Source of the DNA: Limosilactobacillus oris DSM 4864
GTDB taxonomy: Bacteria; Bacillota; Bacilli; Lactobacillales; Lactobacillaceae
NCBI RefSeq assembly: GCF_001434465.1
Contig: NZ_AZGE01000019.1
Span: forward strand, 1-37,382
Length of the DNA: 37,382 nt
Reading direction: 5' to 3'
Shown here: one piece after another, positions 7,346 to 15,344 of the stretch
Position numbering within the stretch: position 1 is the stretch's first letter
How the letters are laid out: each line of letters starts with the position of its first letter
Made by a program: the position numbers and the translations under genes
The notes under the pieces: model-generated
What the model was told of the DNA's origin: nothing
Seen by the model: only the letters and a program-made list of their open reading frames with translations
Databases searched by the model: none

Positions 7346-7978
7346 CTAAGCTCGCCACCCTTGCGTTTTCAAATCCATGTCCCGCTTCCGGATTCCCGAC
7401 ACGTAGGGATTGCCGGCCACGTAAAAGCGCTGGGGAGCTGCGCCGTCTTTGCCCGCGAGGTTAACCCCGACCCGGGGAGCTGTAATTATTTCCCGGGGAA
7501 TTTTAAACTTTTCTAAATCCACCGTCAGCTGGTTGCCCTCCATCGGTTGACCATCAAGCTGCCGCGAGTGAATTCCCAGTGCCTGTACTAATTTTGCGGG
7601 CCCGTTCGTGACGTTGACCCCTGACATTCCCCGGTGATGGGCCATTACGTCCGGATTAATTGCCGGCTCAAGGCCCCGCAAGAGGATTCCCTGGGGCTCC
7701 TCGGCATCCTGGACAACGATGTCAAAGCAGTAGTGACCCCGAATTTGGTACAGGTAAATATTTCCCGGTTGACCATACAGCGATTCCGAATAACCGGTTC
7801 GCCGACCATTAAAGGCGTGTGAAGCAGAGTCGTTCTCACCCAAATAGGCTTCACACTCGACGATATACCCACCGGTCCGACCATCAGGGCCGTCATAGGT
7901 CACCAGTTTCCCCAAAAGGTCCCGGGCAATCTCGATGGTCGGCCGCCCCGTAAAGAATTGTTGAAATGCCGACAGCAT
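7346..7978 (-). CDS. mpg: DNA-3-methyladenine glycosylase (AAG/MPG family)
   Basis: A 210-aa base-excision repair enzyme that removes alkylated or deaminated purines. Family motifs are ARDLLGKLV, the catalytic stretch IVECEAYLGENDSASHAFNG (Glu in VECEAY), GNIYLYQIRGHYCFD, LLRGLEP and NGPAKL. Length is typical. The start at 7978 follows GAGGAGG. It is first in an operon with the MoxR/VWA genes, an unusual neighbour for a repair glycosylase, and diverges from the DUF488 gene across only 66 bp. Confidence 0.95.
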   Translation of the reverse strand: MLSAFQQFFTGRPTIEIARDLLGKLVTYDGPDGRTGGYIVECEAYLGENDSASHAFNGRRTGYSESLYGQPGNIYLYQIRGHYCFDIVVQDAEEPQGILLRGLEPAINPDVMAHHRGMSGVNVTNGPAKLVQALGIHSRQLDGQPMEGNQLTVDLEKFKIPREIITAPRVGVNLAGKDGAAPQRFYVAGNPYVSGIRKRDMDLKTQGWRA

Positions 7979-8044
7979 AATTGAAATCCTCCTCTATTAA
8001 ACTTATCCTAAAGGTAACACTAAACGAAAGGTGGTTCATCTGCA

Positions 8045-8401
8045 ATGCTTAAAACTGAACGAATTTACACCAAACCAATCGATGAGGACGGCTACCGAAT
8101 CCTGGTTGACCGCCTCTGGCCCCGCGGGATCTCCAAGGTCAACGCCCACCTCGACTGCTGGCTCAAAGAGGTCGGCCCCAGCAATGAACTTCGCAAGTGG
8201 TTCGGTCATGACCCAGCTAAGTATCCAGAATTCAAAGAACGCTACCTCGCCGAACTCCACGATAACGTCGCCTACGCCATCCTCAAAGAACTGGTCAGCA
8301 GCCATGCTCAAGAAAATATTATCCTCCTGTATGGCGCTAAAGACGAGGAGCATAACCAGGCCGTCATCCTCAAGGAACAGTTGGAACAAGACCTGGGTTA
8401 A
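8045..8401 (+). CDS. DUF488 family protein
   Basis: A 118-aa protein matching the short DUF488 family: RIYTKP at the start, the hallmark VDRLWPRGISK (about 22-32), WFGHDP, and LLYGAKDEEHNQAVIL near the end. The biochemical role of the family is not established. ATG 8045 is preceded by GAAAGGTGG. It diverges from mpg. A small hairpin (TGGTTGCG/CGCAACCA, 8406-8425) follows the stop but lacks a T-run. Confidence 0.85.
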   Translation: MLKTERIYTKPIDEDGYRILVDRLWPRGISKVNAHLDCWLKEVGPSNELRKWFGHDPAKYPEFKERYLAELHDNVAYAILKELVSSHAQENIILLYGAKDEEHNQAVILKEQLEQDLG

Positions 8402-8517
8402 CTCCTGGTTGCGGGTTCGCAACCATTAATTACCCGGGAAATATTCGGAGGTTCTTGTTGCTACCCTCATTTCCCTTATAATTGATAGTACGAATTCAAC
8501 GAAACGAGGAAGTAACA

Positions 8518-8898
8518 ATGAATCAGTTCCAACAACAACTAACTAAATTGCGGCAGGCAGCAGGCCTTTCCCAGGAGCAGTTAGCCGACCAGCTCCATGT
8601 TTCTCGCCAGGCTATTTCTAAGTGGGAAAACGGCAGTGCCCTCCCCGATATTGAGAAAATTATCCAAATCGCCAGTATTTTACACGTTTCCCTCGACGAA
8701 CTGGTACTGGCTAAGGAACCCGCTGTCAGCCAGTCCAAGCTGGACCGGCTTATCGACGCCCATATCCAGCAAAACCAGCAGGAAAATCACTGGCGTTATC
8801 AGGAAATCAACAACGGCTGGGAATTTCTCGCCCGTTACTGGTGGATCATCCCCGCCCTCGGCGGCATTATTTGCGGCATTGTTGGCACCTTTAGATAA
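8518..8898 (+). CDS. XRE-family regulator with one C-terminal membrane helix
   Basis: A 126-aa protein with an N-terminal Cro/CI helix-turn-helix (LSQEQLADQLHVSRQAISKW, about residues 16-35) and a single C-terminal hydrophobic segment (WWIIPALGGIICGIVGTF). Start ATG 8518 is chosen because GAGGAAG lies just upstream; the longer in-frame start at 8482 has no ribosome binding site. An imperfect CCCGGG palindrome (about 8430-8442) lies upstream. The architecture parallels the regulator at 1778-2422 but with a shorter membrane part. No obvious target gene follows. Confidence 0.85.
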   Translation: MNQFQQQLTKLRQAAGLSQEQLADQLHVSRQAISKWENGSALPDIEKIIQIASILHVSLDELVLAKEPAVSQSKLDRLIDAHIQQNQQENHWRYQEINNGWEFLARYWWIIPALGGIICGIVGTFR

Positions 8899-8913
8899 GG
8901 CTACTGCAGCTAC

Positions 8914-9000
8914 CTAGCTAAAACATAAACGGCCTCCAGTACTCGGCAAAGTGCTGGAAGCCGTTTGTGCTTTCTAAAGACTAGCTGCTTACTGCTTTAA
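8914..9000. repeat. Dispersed intergenic element, copy 2, with hairpin
   Basis: It shares with 1164-1276 the words CTAGCT, AACATAAA, the CCAG hairpin, TTTCTAAA, GACTAGCT and GCTTTA. The hairpin AAACGGC-TCCAG / CTGGA-GCCGTTT (8927-8939 and 8954-8966) probably terminates the XRE gene, although its T-run is poor. Confidence 0.5.
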
Positions 9001-9042
9001 AGATACAAATACAACAACGTAGTAGCTAGCAGAGGTAGGACT

Positions 9043-9100
9043 GTGACAGGGGGGTGGGACGACGAACTAGATAATCTAGTTCTGTCCCACTCCCTGTCAC
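9043..9100. repeat. Long intergenic hairpin of the GGGGTGGGACGACGAA ... GTCCCACTCCC type
   Basis: Three stacked perfect stems: GTGACAGGG/CCCTGTCAC (9043-9051, 9092-9100), GTGGGAC/GTCCCAC (9054-9060, 9084-9090) and GAACTAGAT/ATCTAGTTC (9064-9072, 9074-9082), 25 bp in all. The outer words resemble a widespread Firmicutes intergenic hairpin, by recollection only. It lies between convergent genes and may act as a terminator. Confidence 0.7.
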
Positions 9101-9110
9101 GCTCCCACTC

Positions 9111-9434
9111 TCACTGATTCTCTAGAATTGCCAGCCCCTGCTGGAGAACGTCATCCGTCACCTTGACTGTTAAGAAGCGCTGTAAAGGAGTCTCACTGTG
9201 GCGATCCTTAAAGGCCATTGGTTCTGCCGCCAGGATAACCACTGGCAGGTTATTTTCCGTCAGCATCACCTGACCGGGGCCCTGGTACTTACCCTTAGTG
9301 TGTTTCCCAGTCCGCCAGGTGTGGAGCTTAACTGCACCATGCTGATCGACTTTAAGCTGGTACTTGCCACCGGCGTCCGCCTCGACCGGAATTCCCGTGA
9401 ACTTTTGCACCGGATACTGGTTTTTCTTACTCAT
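9111..9434 (-). CDS. Unknown protein, second gene of a two-gene operon
   Basis: A 107-aa basic to neutral protein, probably beta-rich in its centre, with no signal peptide and no recognised family. ATG 9432-9434 overlaps the stop of the upstream gene by 4 bp (ATGA) and has AGGTGG as ribosome binding site, so it is co-translated. No function proposed. Confidence 0.7.
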   Translation of the reverse strand: MSKKNQYPVQKFTGIPVEADAGGKYQLKVDQHGAVKLHTWRTGKHTKGKYQGPGQVMLTENNLPVVILAAEPMAFKDRHSETPLQRFLTVKVTDDVLQQGLAILENQ

Positions 9435-9847
9435 TTCTTTTCTTCCACCTCGTCATCTGTATCCACTAACTTTAACAGTTGGTAAAAGTAGCCAGCCTGC
9501 ATTGCCGTCGCCCAAGTTCCCCGTTGAACATCCTCCCCATCGATAATCAGGGACAGCAGGGCGTTTGCCACCCGCGCGTTGTTAATCAGCAGGGCTTGGC
9601 TCACAGTTAGCTCATTTAATTTAGGCTTGATATGAAAATGACGGAGCGTTTTCCGGTACTTATGGTCATACAACGGACTGGCCTTAAATTTGCGTACAAA
9701 ATCCAGTAACTGCTGGTCGTACAACGGGTAGCCCGCCCGAACTAGCCCGTCCTCTGGTTGTGAAATGGTCCAAGCAACTTTCTTGCCCGCCATCTGTTGA
9801 AAATATTTTTCTTCACTTTGCCACTTCAAGCAGATCACCCTCTCCAT
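9431..9847 (-). CDS. Unknown protein, possibly DUF6508-like
   Basis: A 138-aa soluble protein. The C-terminal segment LLSLIIDGEDVQRGTWATAM followed by a YQLLKLVD helix resembles the DUF6508 pattern (two helices around an RG/DG-E and W-A motif), but I am recalling this, not computing it. The ATG at 9845-9847 lacks an upstream ribosome binding site. A TTG in frame at 9829, preceded by GGAGAGGGTGA, is a credible alternative start. It is coupled to the small gene at 9111-9434. Confidence 0.6.
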   Translation of the reverse strand: MERVICLKWQSEEKYFQQMAGKKVAWTISQPEDGLVRAGYPLYDQQLLDFVRKFKASPLYDHKYRKTLRHFHIKPKLNELTVSQALLINNARVANALLSLIIDGEDVQRGTWATAMQAGYFYQLLKLVDTDDEVEEKK

Positions 9848-9947
9848 TTTACATTAAGTGTACCGACTTCCTGGATGAATGTCACTCACCAACCTCGGGA
9901 AATTCATGTTACCATTAAGGTAAGACTTACTAATTGGAGGTAGTTTT

Positions 9948-10589
9948 ATGGAAGAAAAAGCGATTACCGCAGAACAAATGCGTCATTACGACTCGTTTAC
10001 CATTAATACCATCGGCGTTCCTTCCCTTGTTTTGATGGAACGGGCGGCATTGGCAGTCCGGGATGAAATTTTAAATGCCTACCCGCTCAACCTCGGCCAC
10101 GTTGTGGTGGTTGCTGGCAGTGGCAACAATGGTGGTGACGGCTTAGACGTCGCCCGGCTCCTCCATATTGCGGGTGTCAAGGTCACCATCCTCAACGTTG
10201 GCAACCCGGATCATGCCTCAGAGGAGCACCGAGTACAAGACCATATCTGCCAATACTACCAGATTCCGCAAACTACCGACCTCGCAATTCTCGACCAGGC
10301 AACGCTGGTTGTCGACGCCCTTTTTGGTATCGGAATCGACCGGGTGGTAAAGGGGGATTACGCGGCCGCCATCGATGCCATCAACGCCAGTGACGCCGTA
10401 GTAATTGCCGTCGACATGCCATCCGGCATCAACACTGATACCGGCGAAGTAATGGGAACCACCGTTAAGGCAGACGTTACAGTGACGTTTGCTTTCAATA
10501 AGGTCGGGCTCACGACTGACGCCGGGAAGGAGTACGCTGGCCGAGTTGCCATTGCTGATGATATGGGCACTTACGCCGTTGACGATTAA
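9948..10589 (+). CDS. nnrE: NAD(P)H-hydrate epimerase
   Basis: A 213-aa YjeF N-terminal-type epimerase. It interconverts the R and S forms of hydrated NAD(P)H so that the dehydratase can repair them. Motifs: GSGNNGGDGLDVARLL (about 57-72), VDALFGIGI (about 122-130) and VDMPSGINTDTG (about 160-171). The dehydratase half found in fused proteins is absent, so the partner must lie elsewhere. GGAGG lies 7 nt before ATG. A nitroreductase-type gene follows after 21 bp, probably in the same operon, linking two nicotinamide cofactor functions. Confidence 0.92.
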   Translation: MEEKAITAEQMRHYDSFTINTIGVPSLVLMERAALAVRDEILNAYPLNLGHVVVVAGSGNNGGDGLDVARLLHIAGVKVTILNVGNPDHASEEHRVQDHICQYYQIPQTTDLAILDQATLVVDALFGIGIDRVVKGDYAAAIDAINASDAVVIAVDMPSGINTDTGEVMGTTVKADVTVTFAFNKVGLTTDAGKEYAGRVAIADDMGTYAVDD

Positions 10590-10610
10590 AATTACAAGGG
10601 GTGACCATTA

Positions 10611-11381
10611 ATGATCCATAATCAAACAATTGATAACCAACTTAACCACCGAACGATTCGAGCGTTCAAAGACCAGCCATTAACCGCTGACCAGCTGCAG
10701 ACTCTCTACGCCGCGGCCAGTCATACTTCAACCAGCATGTTCATGCAGCAGTTTAGCATTCTCCACTTAACCGACCCCCAGCTGCGGCAAGCTGTCCGGG
10801 AAATCTCTGGTCAGCCCTACGTCGGAGCCAATGGGGACCTGCTGATTTTTGTCGTCGACCTTTACCGCAACCAACAAATCCGCCACCAAATGGGCAATGA
10901 CGATGGCCGACTCCACACCACCGATATCTTTATGCAGGCGGTAGAAGACACCGTCCTCGCCCTCCAAAACACCCTGGTCGCCGCAGAAAGTATGGGACTG
11001 GGTGGCGTAATCCTCGGCTCAATCAAGAATGATCCGGCCCGCCTGGTCAAAGTCCTGAAACTGCCGAAAATGACAATGCCCCTCTTGGGCTTACAAGTCG
11101 GAATTCCTGACCAGCAACCACAGCTCAAGCCCCGGTTGCCACTCGACTTCATAGCCTTTGACAACCACTACCCGACTGAGTTCGATGTTCACGACCTGGC
11201 CGATTACGACCACGACGTTCATCAGTATTACGACTTGCGGGATGCCAACCGCCGCGTCGATAGTTTCACTAACCAGATCAACGGTGCCAAACTCAACCTA
11301 GGTGACCCTGACAAGCGGGATGACCTCGCCCAGGTATTGCAGGAGCAAGGACTCGCTCTCGACTGGAAGCGGGCGGACTAA
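10611..11381 (+). CDS. NfrA-type NADPH-dependent FMN oxidoreductase (nitroreductase family)
   Basis: A 256-aa flavin reductase of the NfrA group. It has the N-terminal HRTIRAFKDQPLT motif typical of FMN binding, ASHTSTSMFMQQFS, GLGGVILGSIKND (about 127-139) and PLLGLQVGIPDQQPQLKPRL (about 157-176). It likely uses NADPH to reduce flavins, quinones or nitro compounds in the cytoplasm. AGGGGTGA precedes ATG 10611. It is the second gene after nnrE, and a terminator lies at 11401-11445. Confidence 0.88.
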   Translation: MIHNQTIDNQLNHRTIRAFKDQPLTADQLQTLYAAASHTSTSMFMQQFSILHLTDPQLRQAVREISGQPYVGANGDLLIFVVDLYRNQQIRHQMGNDDGRLHTTDIFMQAVEDTVLALQNTLVAAESMGLGGVILGSIKNDPARLVKVLKLPKMTMPLLGLQVGIPDQQPQLKPRLPLDFIAFDNHYPTEFDVHDLADYDHDVHQYYDLRDANRRVDSFTNQINGAKLNLGDPDKRDDLAQVLQEQGLALDWKRAD

Positions 11382-11400
11382 CTTGAATTTAAACACAAAA

Positions 11401-11445
11401 AGGTGCTGATTAGTGGGCCAGCCAATGACCCGTTCGTCAACACCT
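11401..11445. terminator. Terminator shared by the nfrA-type gene and hisS
   Basis: AGGTGCTGA (11401-11409) pairs with TCAACACCT (11437-11445) with one C-A mismatch. The element is followed by TTTT on plus and by T5 on minus, and lies between convergent genes. Confidence 0.7.
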
Positions 11446-11452
11446 CTTTTAC

Positions 11453-12730
11453 TTACTTCAAATACTTAGCAGGGTCCGCTACAAAGTCAGCAACCTTAAC
11501 GTCGACCGCATCCTTAGTCGCCGCGTTCTTCAGTTGGAATTGACCCTCACTGACTTCCCGGTCACCAAAAACGGCAAAGTACTTAGCGTTGCGGCGGAAG
11601 GCTTCCTTGATCTGCTTGCCGACCTTCACGCCACTGTAATCCTTGTCGGCAACAATTCCTTGTTGACGAACCTTGCTCAGAACCTCAAAGGCCAGGTTGT
11701 CACCCTGGTCATCAGCACTCGCCAAGAAGAGGTCGAGTTGGTCCTGTGGTGCGAAATCTGGGTTCTCCTGTTGCAGGAGGAGCATTAAGCGTTCAACCCC
11801 CATTCCGAAACCAATTCCCCCTTCTTCAGGGCCGCCAAGCTGGGAAATCAAACCGTTGTAACGACCACCGGCGCAAACCGTTGTGTAGCCGCCACCGAAG
11901 ACTGGTGAGTCGGACATAATTTCAAAGATGGTGTGGTTGTAGTAGTCCAAGCCCCGCACCATGTTGGTATCAATCTCGTAGTCAATGCCTAGTTCCTTGA
12001 GCAGCTTTTGGACCTGGTCAAAGTAGCTTTGTGATTCATCGTCCAGGTAGTCCAGAATCGACGGCGCGTCTGCGACTAATTTCTGGTCACCCTCATCCTT
12101 ACTGTCCAGGACCCGGAGCGGGTTCTTGTAAAGCCGTTCCTGCGAATCCGCGCTCAGTTCATCATAGTGGGGCTTGAGGTAGTTAATCAGCGCTTCCCGG
12201 TAGTCTTGACGGACCTGCTTGTCACCGAGCGTGTTAATAACCAGCTTGACGTTTGGCACCCCAAACTTCTTGAAGAGCGCCATCGCCATCGCAATGACTT
12301 CAACGTCAATCTGTGGTGATTCGTTGTTTAATGCTTCGACCCCAATCTGGTGGAATTCACGCTGCCGACCGGACTGCGGCCGTTCGTAACGGAACATTGG
12401 TCCCATGTAGTAGACCTTGTACGGCTTTGGGTATTCCGGACCGTAGAGCTTGTTTTCCACGTAGGCCCGCACAACTCCGGCCGTCCCTTCTGGCCGCAGG
12501 GCAATGTGCCGGTCACCCTTATCGTGAAAATCATACATTTCCTTTTCCACGATATCGGAGGTGTCCCCCACGTTCCGCGCGAAGACACGGTAATCTTCAA
12601 ACATCGGCGTCCGGATCCCCCGGTAGCCAAATTGGCGGAAGACTTCCCGGGCATTGGCTTCGACCTTTTCCCACAAGCCGGTAGTCCCTGGCAGCAGGTC
12701 CGCAGTTCCCTTTGGTTTTTGATAATCCAT
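11453..12730 (-). CDS. hisS: Histidyl-tRNA synthetase
   Basis: A 425-aa class II synthetase that charges tRNA-His. Motif 2 is GPMFRYERPQSGRQREFHQ (about residues 110-128). The histidine-specific motifs are VRGLDYYNHTIFE (about 258-270) and GGGYTTVCAGGRYNGL (about 279-294). The C-terminal anticodon-binding domain is present. ATG 12728-12730 follows AAAGGGG. No aspS follows, although hisS-aspS is common in Firmicutes. Expression is probably controlled by the His T-box at 12752-13010. Confidence 0.97.
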   Translation of the reverse strand: MDYQKPKGTADLLPGTTGLWEKVEANAREVFRQFGYRGIRTPMFEDYRVFARNVGDTSDIVEKEMYDFHDKGDRHIALRPEGTAGVVRAYVENKLYGPEYPKPYKVYYMGPMFRYERPQSGRQREFHQIGVEALNNESPQIDVEVIAMAMALFKKFGVPNVKLVINTLGDKQVRQDYREALINYLKPHYDELSADSQERLYKNPLRVLDSKDEGDQKLVADAPSILDYLDDESQSYFDQVQKLLKELGIDYEIDTNMVRGLDYYNHTIFEIMSDSPVFGGGYTTVCAGGRYNGLISQLGGPEEGGIGFGMGVERLMLLLQQENPDFAPQDQLDLFLASADDQGDNLAFEVLSKVRQQGIVADKDYSGVKVGKQIKEAFRRNAKYFAVFGDREVSEGQFQLKNAATKDAVDVKVADFVADPAKYLK

Positions 12731-12751
12731 CGTTCAATTTCCCCTTTCATT

Positions 12752-13010
12752 AATAAAGCCCTCTAAGGCCATAGACCTTAGAGGGCGATTTTACTCACTG
12801 TCCCACCTCTATTTGCATCAGCCTCACAGCCAATGCCTCCAGAAGTTGTGCTAACTTCACGACGATAACGGGTCATCCGGAACCGGCTACTATTTTCCCC
12901 GGTTCAGCTCAGTAGAGGTGGCTTCACAACCACGGCTAGTTCTCAGCATTGCTAGTTCTCTGTCAAAATGTGGCTGCTTTTATTCTACTTCCAGTGCTTT
13001 TCAGTTCACC
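12752..13010 (-). ncRNA. His-specific T-box leader of hisS
   Basis: On the minus strand an extended -10 (TGG-TAAAAT, 13015-13020) starts a leader of about 250 nt. The stem I arms GCAGCCAC/GTGGTTGT and AGTAGA/TCTACT enclose a loop carrying the specifier CAC (12918-12920), which is His. The T-box bulge GGTGGGACAGTG (12796-12807) contains TGGG, complementary to a CCCA tRNA end, as expected for tRNA-His with discriminator C73. The terminator is GCCCTCTAAGG/CCTTAGAGGGC (12758-12786) followed by TTTATT. Uncharged tRNA-His should favour readthrough. Confidence 0.87.
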
Positions 13011-13046
13011 AGTGATTTTACCATAAGTCGTCGCGTTTGGGTATCA

Positions 13047-14231
13047 CTATTTGCTGTCGTCACTGAGCCGGCGCAGCCGTAACAGGTAGGCAAAGACCCC
13101 GCCGAGGGTGACCGTCATCAGCAGGAAGACAGAAATAAAGAGCTCTTGGTAGTTCCCGTGATCAATCACAAAACCGCCGTAAAGGGGCCCGATTGCCCGC
13201 CCAATCGACATCATGATGTTAAGCAGACCCTGGTAGTGCCCAGCCTCGTTCACCGTTGTCAACTGGGCGATCCAAGCCGGCAGCCCCGCGAAACTGGCCA
13301 TTTCGCCAATCGTCAAGAGAACAAAGTCAAGCACGAAGGCCCATAGGTTCCGAGCAAAGATCAAGAGGAGAAAGGAACTGGCAAAAATCAGAATACCGAC
13401 CATAATCTGGCTGGATAAACGAACATAGGGGCTAAGTTTGTTCACCAATGGCTGGCCGACGATAATCAGCACCCCGTTAAGAGTCCACAGGAGGCTGTAC
13501 GCGTAAAAAGGAATTCCCATATTCGTCATGTGCACAGCCATTACGCTCTCCCAGAGTGAGTAGCTGAGGTGGATCGTTACGAAGTTTAGGAGGATCAGCC
13601 AGATTAACACGAGGGCTTGCTGGTGGCTCCTAGAGGCCAACTTCTCCCGGGACCGTGGTGTTTTCGGCGGTAACGGGACCCGGACTTTGAGGGCAAATAC
13701 GACCACCAGGGCCAGCAGGAAGTAAAAGACGGTGGCAACCGTAAAGACCAGCACGACGCTGATCGGCAGGAGAACCCCCACCGCCAACGTGCCAATTACG
13801 ACCCCGACATTGAAGGCCATGTAAATATAGTTAAAGACGTAGCGCGAACTGTGATCGCTGACCAGGGAGCCGTAAGAATTAACGATGGTCATGTTAATAC
13901 CATCCCCCAGGCTGTTCAGCATCATCAGGACCGCGAACCACGGCCAGCCGTGCGCAAAGATCAGAGTAAAGATCGCCACCGTTGAGATCGTTACCCCTAA
14001 GACCGCCGTATGGTACTGGTCCCAGTGGTCAAACAACCACCCACCCAGGTAGTTGCCGACCATCATGCAGATCGACATCAAAAGCATTACTACCCCTGCC
14101 GTCGTCAGACTTTCGTGGAGGTAGTTGTGCATGTACATTGTTGTCAACGGCCACAAAAAAGCAGCCCCAGTGTTGTTAAGCAAACTTGCGAGGGCTACCC
14201 ATTTTAACTTAACCTGCCTCTGCTTTGTCAT
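13047..14231 (-). CDS. MFS transporter (probable efflux pump)
   Basis: A 394-aa protein with 12 predicted membrane helices and a basic loop in the middle (about residues 185-207). The N-terminal half has GNYLGGWLFDHW, the position of the MFS loop 2-3 signature. The overall pattern resembles small drug-efflux MFS proteins (YttB/MdtH type), but the substrate is unknown. The start needs care: GGAGG lies 16 nt before the ATG, and an in-frame CTG between them would fit better. It follows a membrane protein gene after 22 bp, probably in one operon. Confidence 0.85.
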   Translation of the reverse strand: MTKQRQVKLKWVALASLLNNTGAAFLWPLTTMYMHNYLHESLTTAGVVMLLMSICMMVGNYLGGWLFDHWDQYHTAVLGVTISTVAIFTLIFAHGWPWFAVLMMLNSLGDGINMTIVNSYGSLVSDHSSRYVFNYIYMAFNVGVVIGTLAVGVLLPISVVLVFTVATVFYFLLALVVVFALKVRVPLPPKTPRSREKLASRSHQQALVLIWLILLNFVTIHLSYSLWESVMAVHMTNMGIPFYAYSLLWTLNGVLIIVGQPLVNKLSPYVRLSSQIMVGILIFASSFLLLIFARNLWAFVLDFVLLTIGEMASFAGLPAWIAQLTTVNEAGHYQGLLNIMMSIGRAIGPLYGGFVIDHGNYQELFISVFLLMTVTLGGVFAYLLRLRRLSDDSK

Positions 14232-14253
14232 TTTTGATCTCAGCTTGACCTCC

Positions 14254-14874
14254 TTAGCGTTCGTGAACCATTTCTGATGATGGTACCCGAATCAGGGTAT
14301 ACGTTGCGGCATCACGGTTGGCACGCAATCCCAGGCCGTTAATAACGGTATTCTGGTAGCGAACCGTCATTGTCGCAGCAAAAGCGTGCCCGCTTTCCTG
14401 GTCCATCTTCTTCAGTTTCGCCTTGTTCCACGGCAAGGTACTAGCATCCAGCGTCACTAACCGTTGTCCATCAGAGACCGAGCCGAAGCGGGAATTAGTC
14501 GTATAACGATTTCCCTTCGCCCAGTAAGTGTACGAAACGACCGGGTGCTGGCCATTCTTGCTGCGGGAAGCGAGCACGTAGTAGTAGTCATTTCCCTGGT
14601 TGTGCAACTGCAGGTTGGCATACTGCATTGAAATCCTCGTTTCCTGCCGGTCGTTAATGGCAACCTGGCGGAAGAAGGTCAGGTGCAGCATCGCCCCAAG
14701 CCAAGCGAGGGCGATTACCACCAGGACGACGTACCGCCAAAACAGCTTCGGTGCAAACGCCTTTTTCGTTTTTGCAATCAACATCAGTTGTTGGACGCGA
14801 ATATAGTGAATTACCCAGCAGAAAAAGGCAACTGCCAGGATCCACGACAGCCATCCCAACCAATTCCAAGTCAT
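14254..14874 (-). CDS. Two-helix membrane protein, LVIS_2131-like
   Basis: A 206-aa protein with two N-terminal membrane helices (about residues 6-26 and 45-67) and a C-terminal domain of about 135 residues, probably beta-rich. It resembles a Lactobacillaceae-specific family named LVIS_2131 (from memory). No enzymatic motif is visible. The start follows GGAGAG. It precedes the MFS gene by 22 bp and may assist it. Confidence 0.65.
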   Translation of the reverse strand: MTWNWLGWLSWILAVAFFCWVIHYIRVQQLMLIAKTKKAFAPKLFWRYVVLVVIALAWLGAMLHLTFFRQVAINDRQETRISMQYANLQLHNQGNDYYYVLASRSKNGQHPVVSYTYWAKGNRYTTNSRFGSVSDGQRLVTLDASTLPWNKAKLKKMDQESGHAFAATMTVRYQNTVINGLGLRANRDAATYTLIRVPSSEMVHER

Positions 14875-14985
14875 ATCTACAACTCTCCATTCTATTTGCC
14901 AAGGTTATACCTTGATTATCACATAAATACTGCTCCATGTCCCGCTTATTGCCGCCGATTTTCTTAAATAAATTGGTGTTTCTTT

Positions 14986-15013
14986 TTGGTAACTCTCTAA
15001 ACTGTGCTAAACT
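14986..15013 (+). promoter_or_regulatory. Promoter for the 61-aa protein gene
   Basis: -35 TTGGTA (14986-14991), a 16-bp spacer, and an extended -10 TG-C-TAAACT (15008-15013), about 100 bp upstream of the start codon. Confidence 0.5.
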
Positions 15014-15110
15014 TAAAAATGGTATTTAACCAGTTTGTCTCACCAGTGGACGAATTAGTGAAAACGAATTTTAATTGACGACCTGGTCAAATAAGGAGGA
15101 AAATGATTTC

Positions 15111-15296
15111 ATGGATAATTTGAGTGAGTTAGCGCAAGAATTAATCAAATTTGAGCATGATAACGACTTAAACGATAATGAAGTTGCCTTCGGGAGCCAT
15201 TTGTCAGTCGAACGAATTCATGACATTAAGTCATCAAATTCCGCAGCGACCTCTGAAGAAGCCGAATTGCTCCAACGGTTTATGCAAAGTAAATAA
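15111..15296 (+). CDS. Small helical protein, LBP_cg2779-like
   Basis: A 61-aa protein, all helical in appearance. FGSHLSVERIHDIKSSNSAAT has the spacing of a minimal helix-turn-helix. It resembles the Lactobacillaceae family LBP_cg2779, recalled from memory. The start is ATG 15111, preceded by AAGGAGG (15093-15099); the upstream in-frame start at 15075 has no ribosome binding site. It has its own promoter and a strong terminator, so it is a single-gene unit. DNA binding is only suggested by the pattern. Confidence 0.7.
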   Translation: MDNLSELAQELIKFEHDNDLNDNEVAFGSHLSVERIHDIKSSNSAATSEEAELLQRFMQSK

Positions 15297-15300
15297 GCAG

Positions 15301-15344
15301 TAATAAAAAGGTGCGGGCCTACAATGACCCGCACCTTTTTATTA
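15301..15344. terminator. Strong bidirectional terminator
   Basis: A 17-bp perfect stem (15301-15317 with 15328-15344) with arms TAATAAAAAGGTGCGGG and its complement, a 10-nt loop, and T-runs on both strands. It separates convergent genes and overlaps the lacI stop codon. Confidence 0.9.

Noticed and set aside
7480-7500. TTTCCCGGGGAA in mpg, and the similar word in lacI near 15611
   Set aside because: Both are in coding sequence and are not perfect palindromes, so they were not counted with the intergenic copies.
8406-8425. Hairpin after the DUF488 gene as terminator
   Set aside because: The 8-bp stem is real but no T-run follows on either strand.
12313-12766. Overlapping plus-strand ORFs opposite hisS
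   Set aside because: They are shadows of hisS with arbitrary composition and no translation signals.
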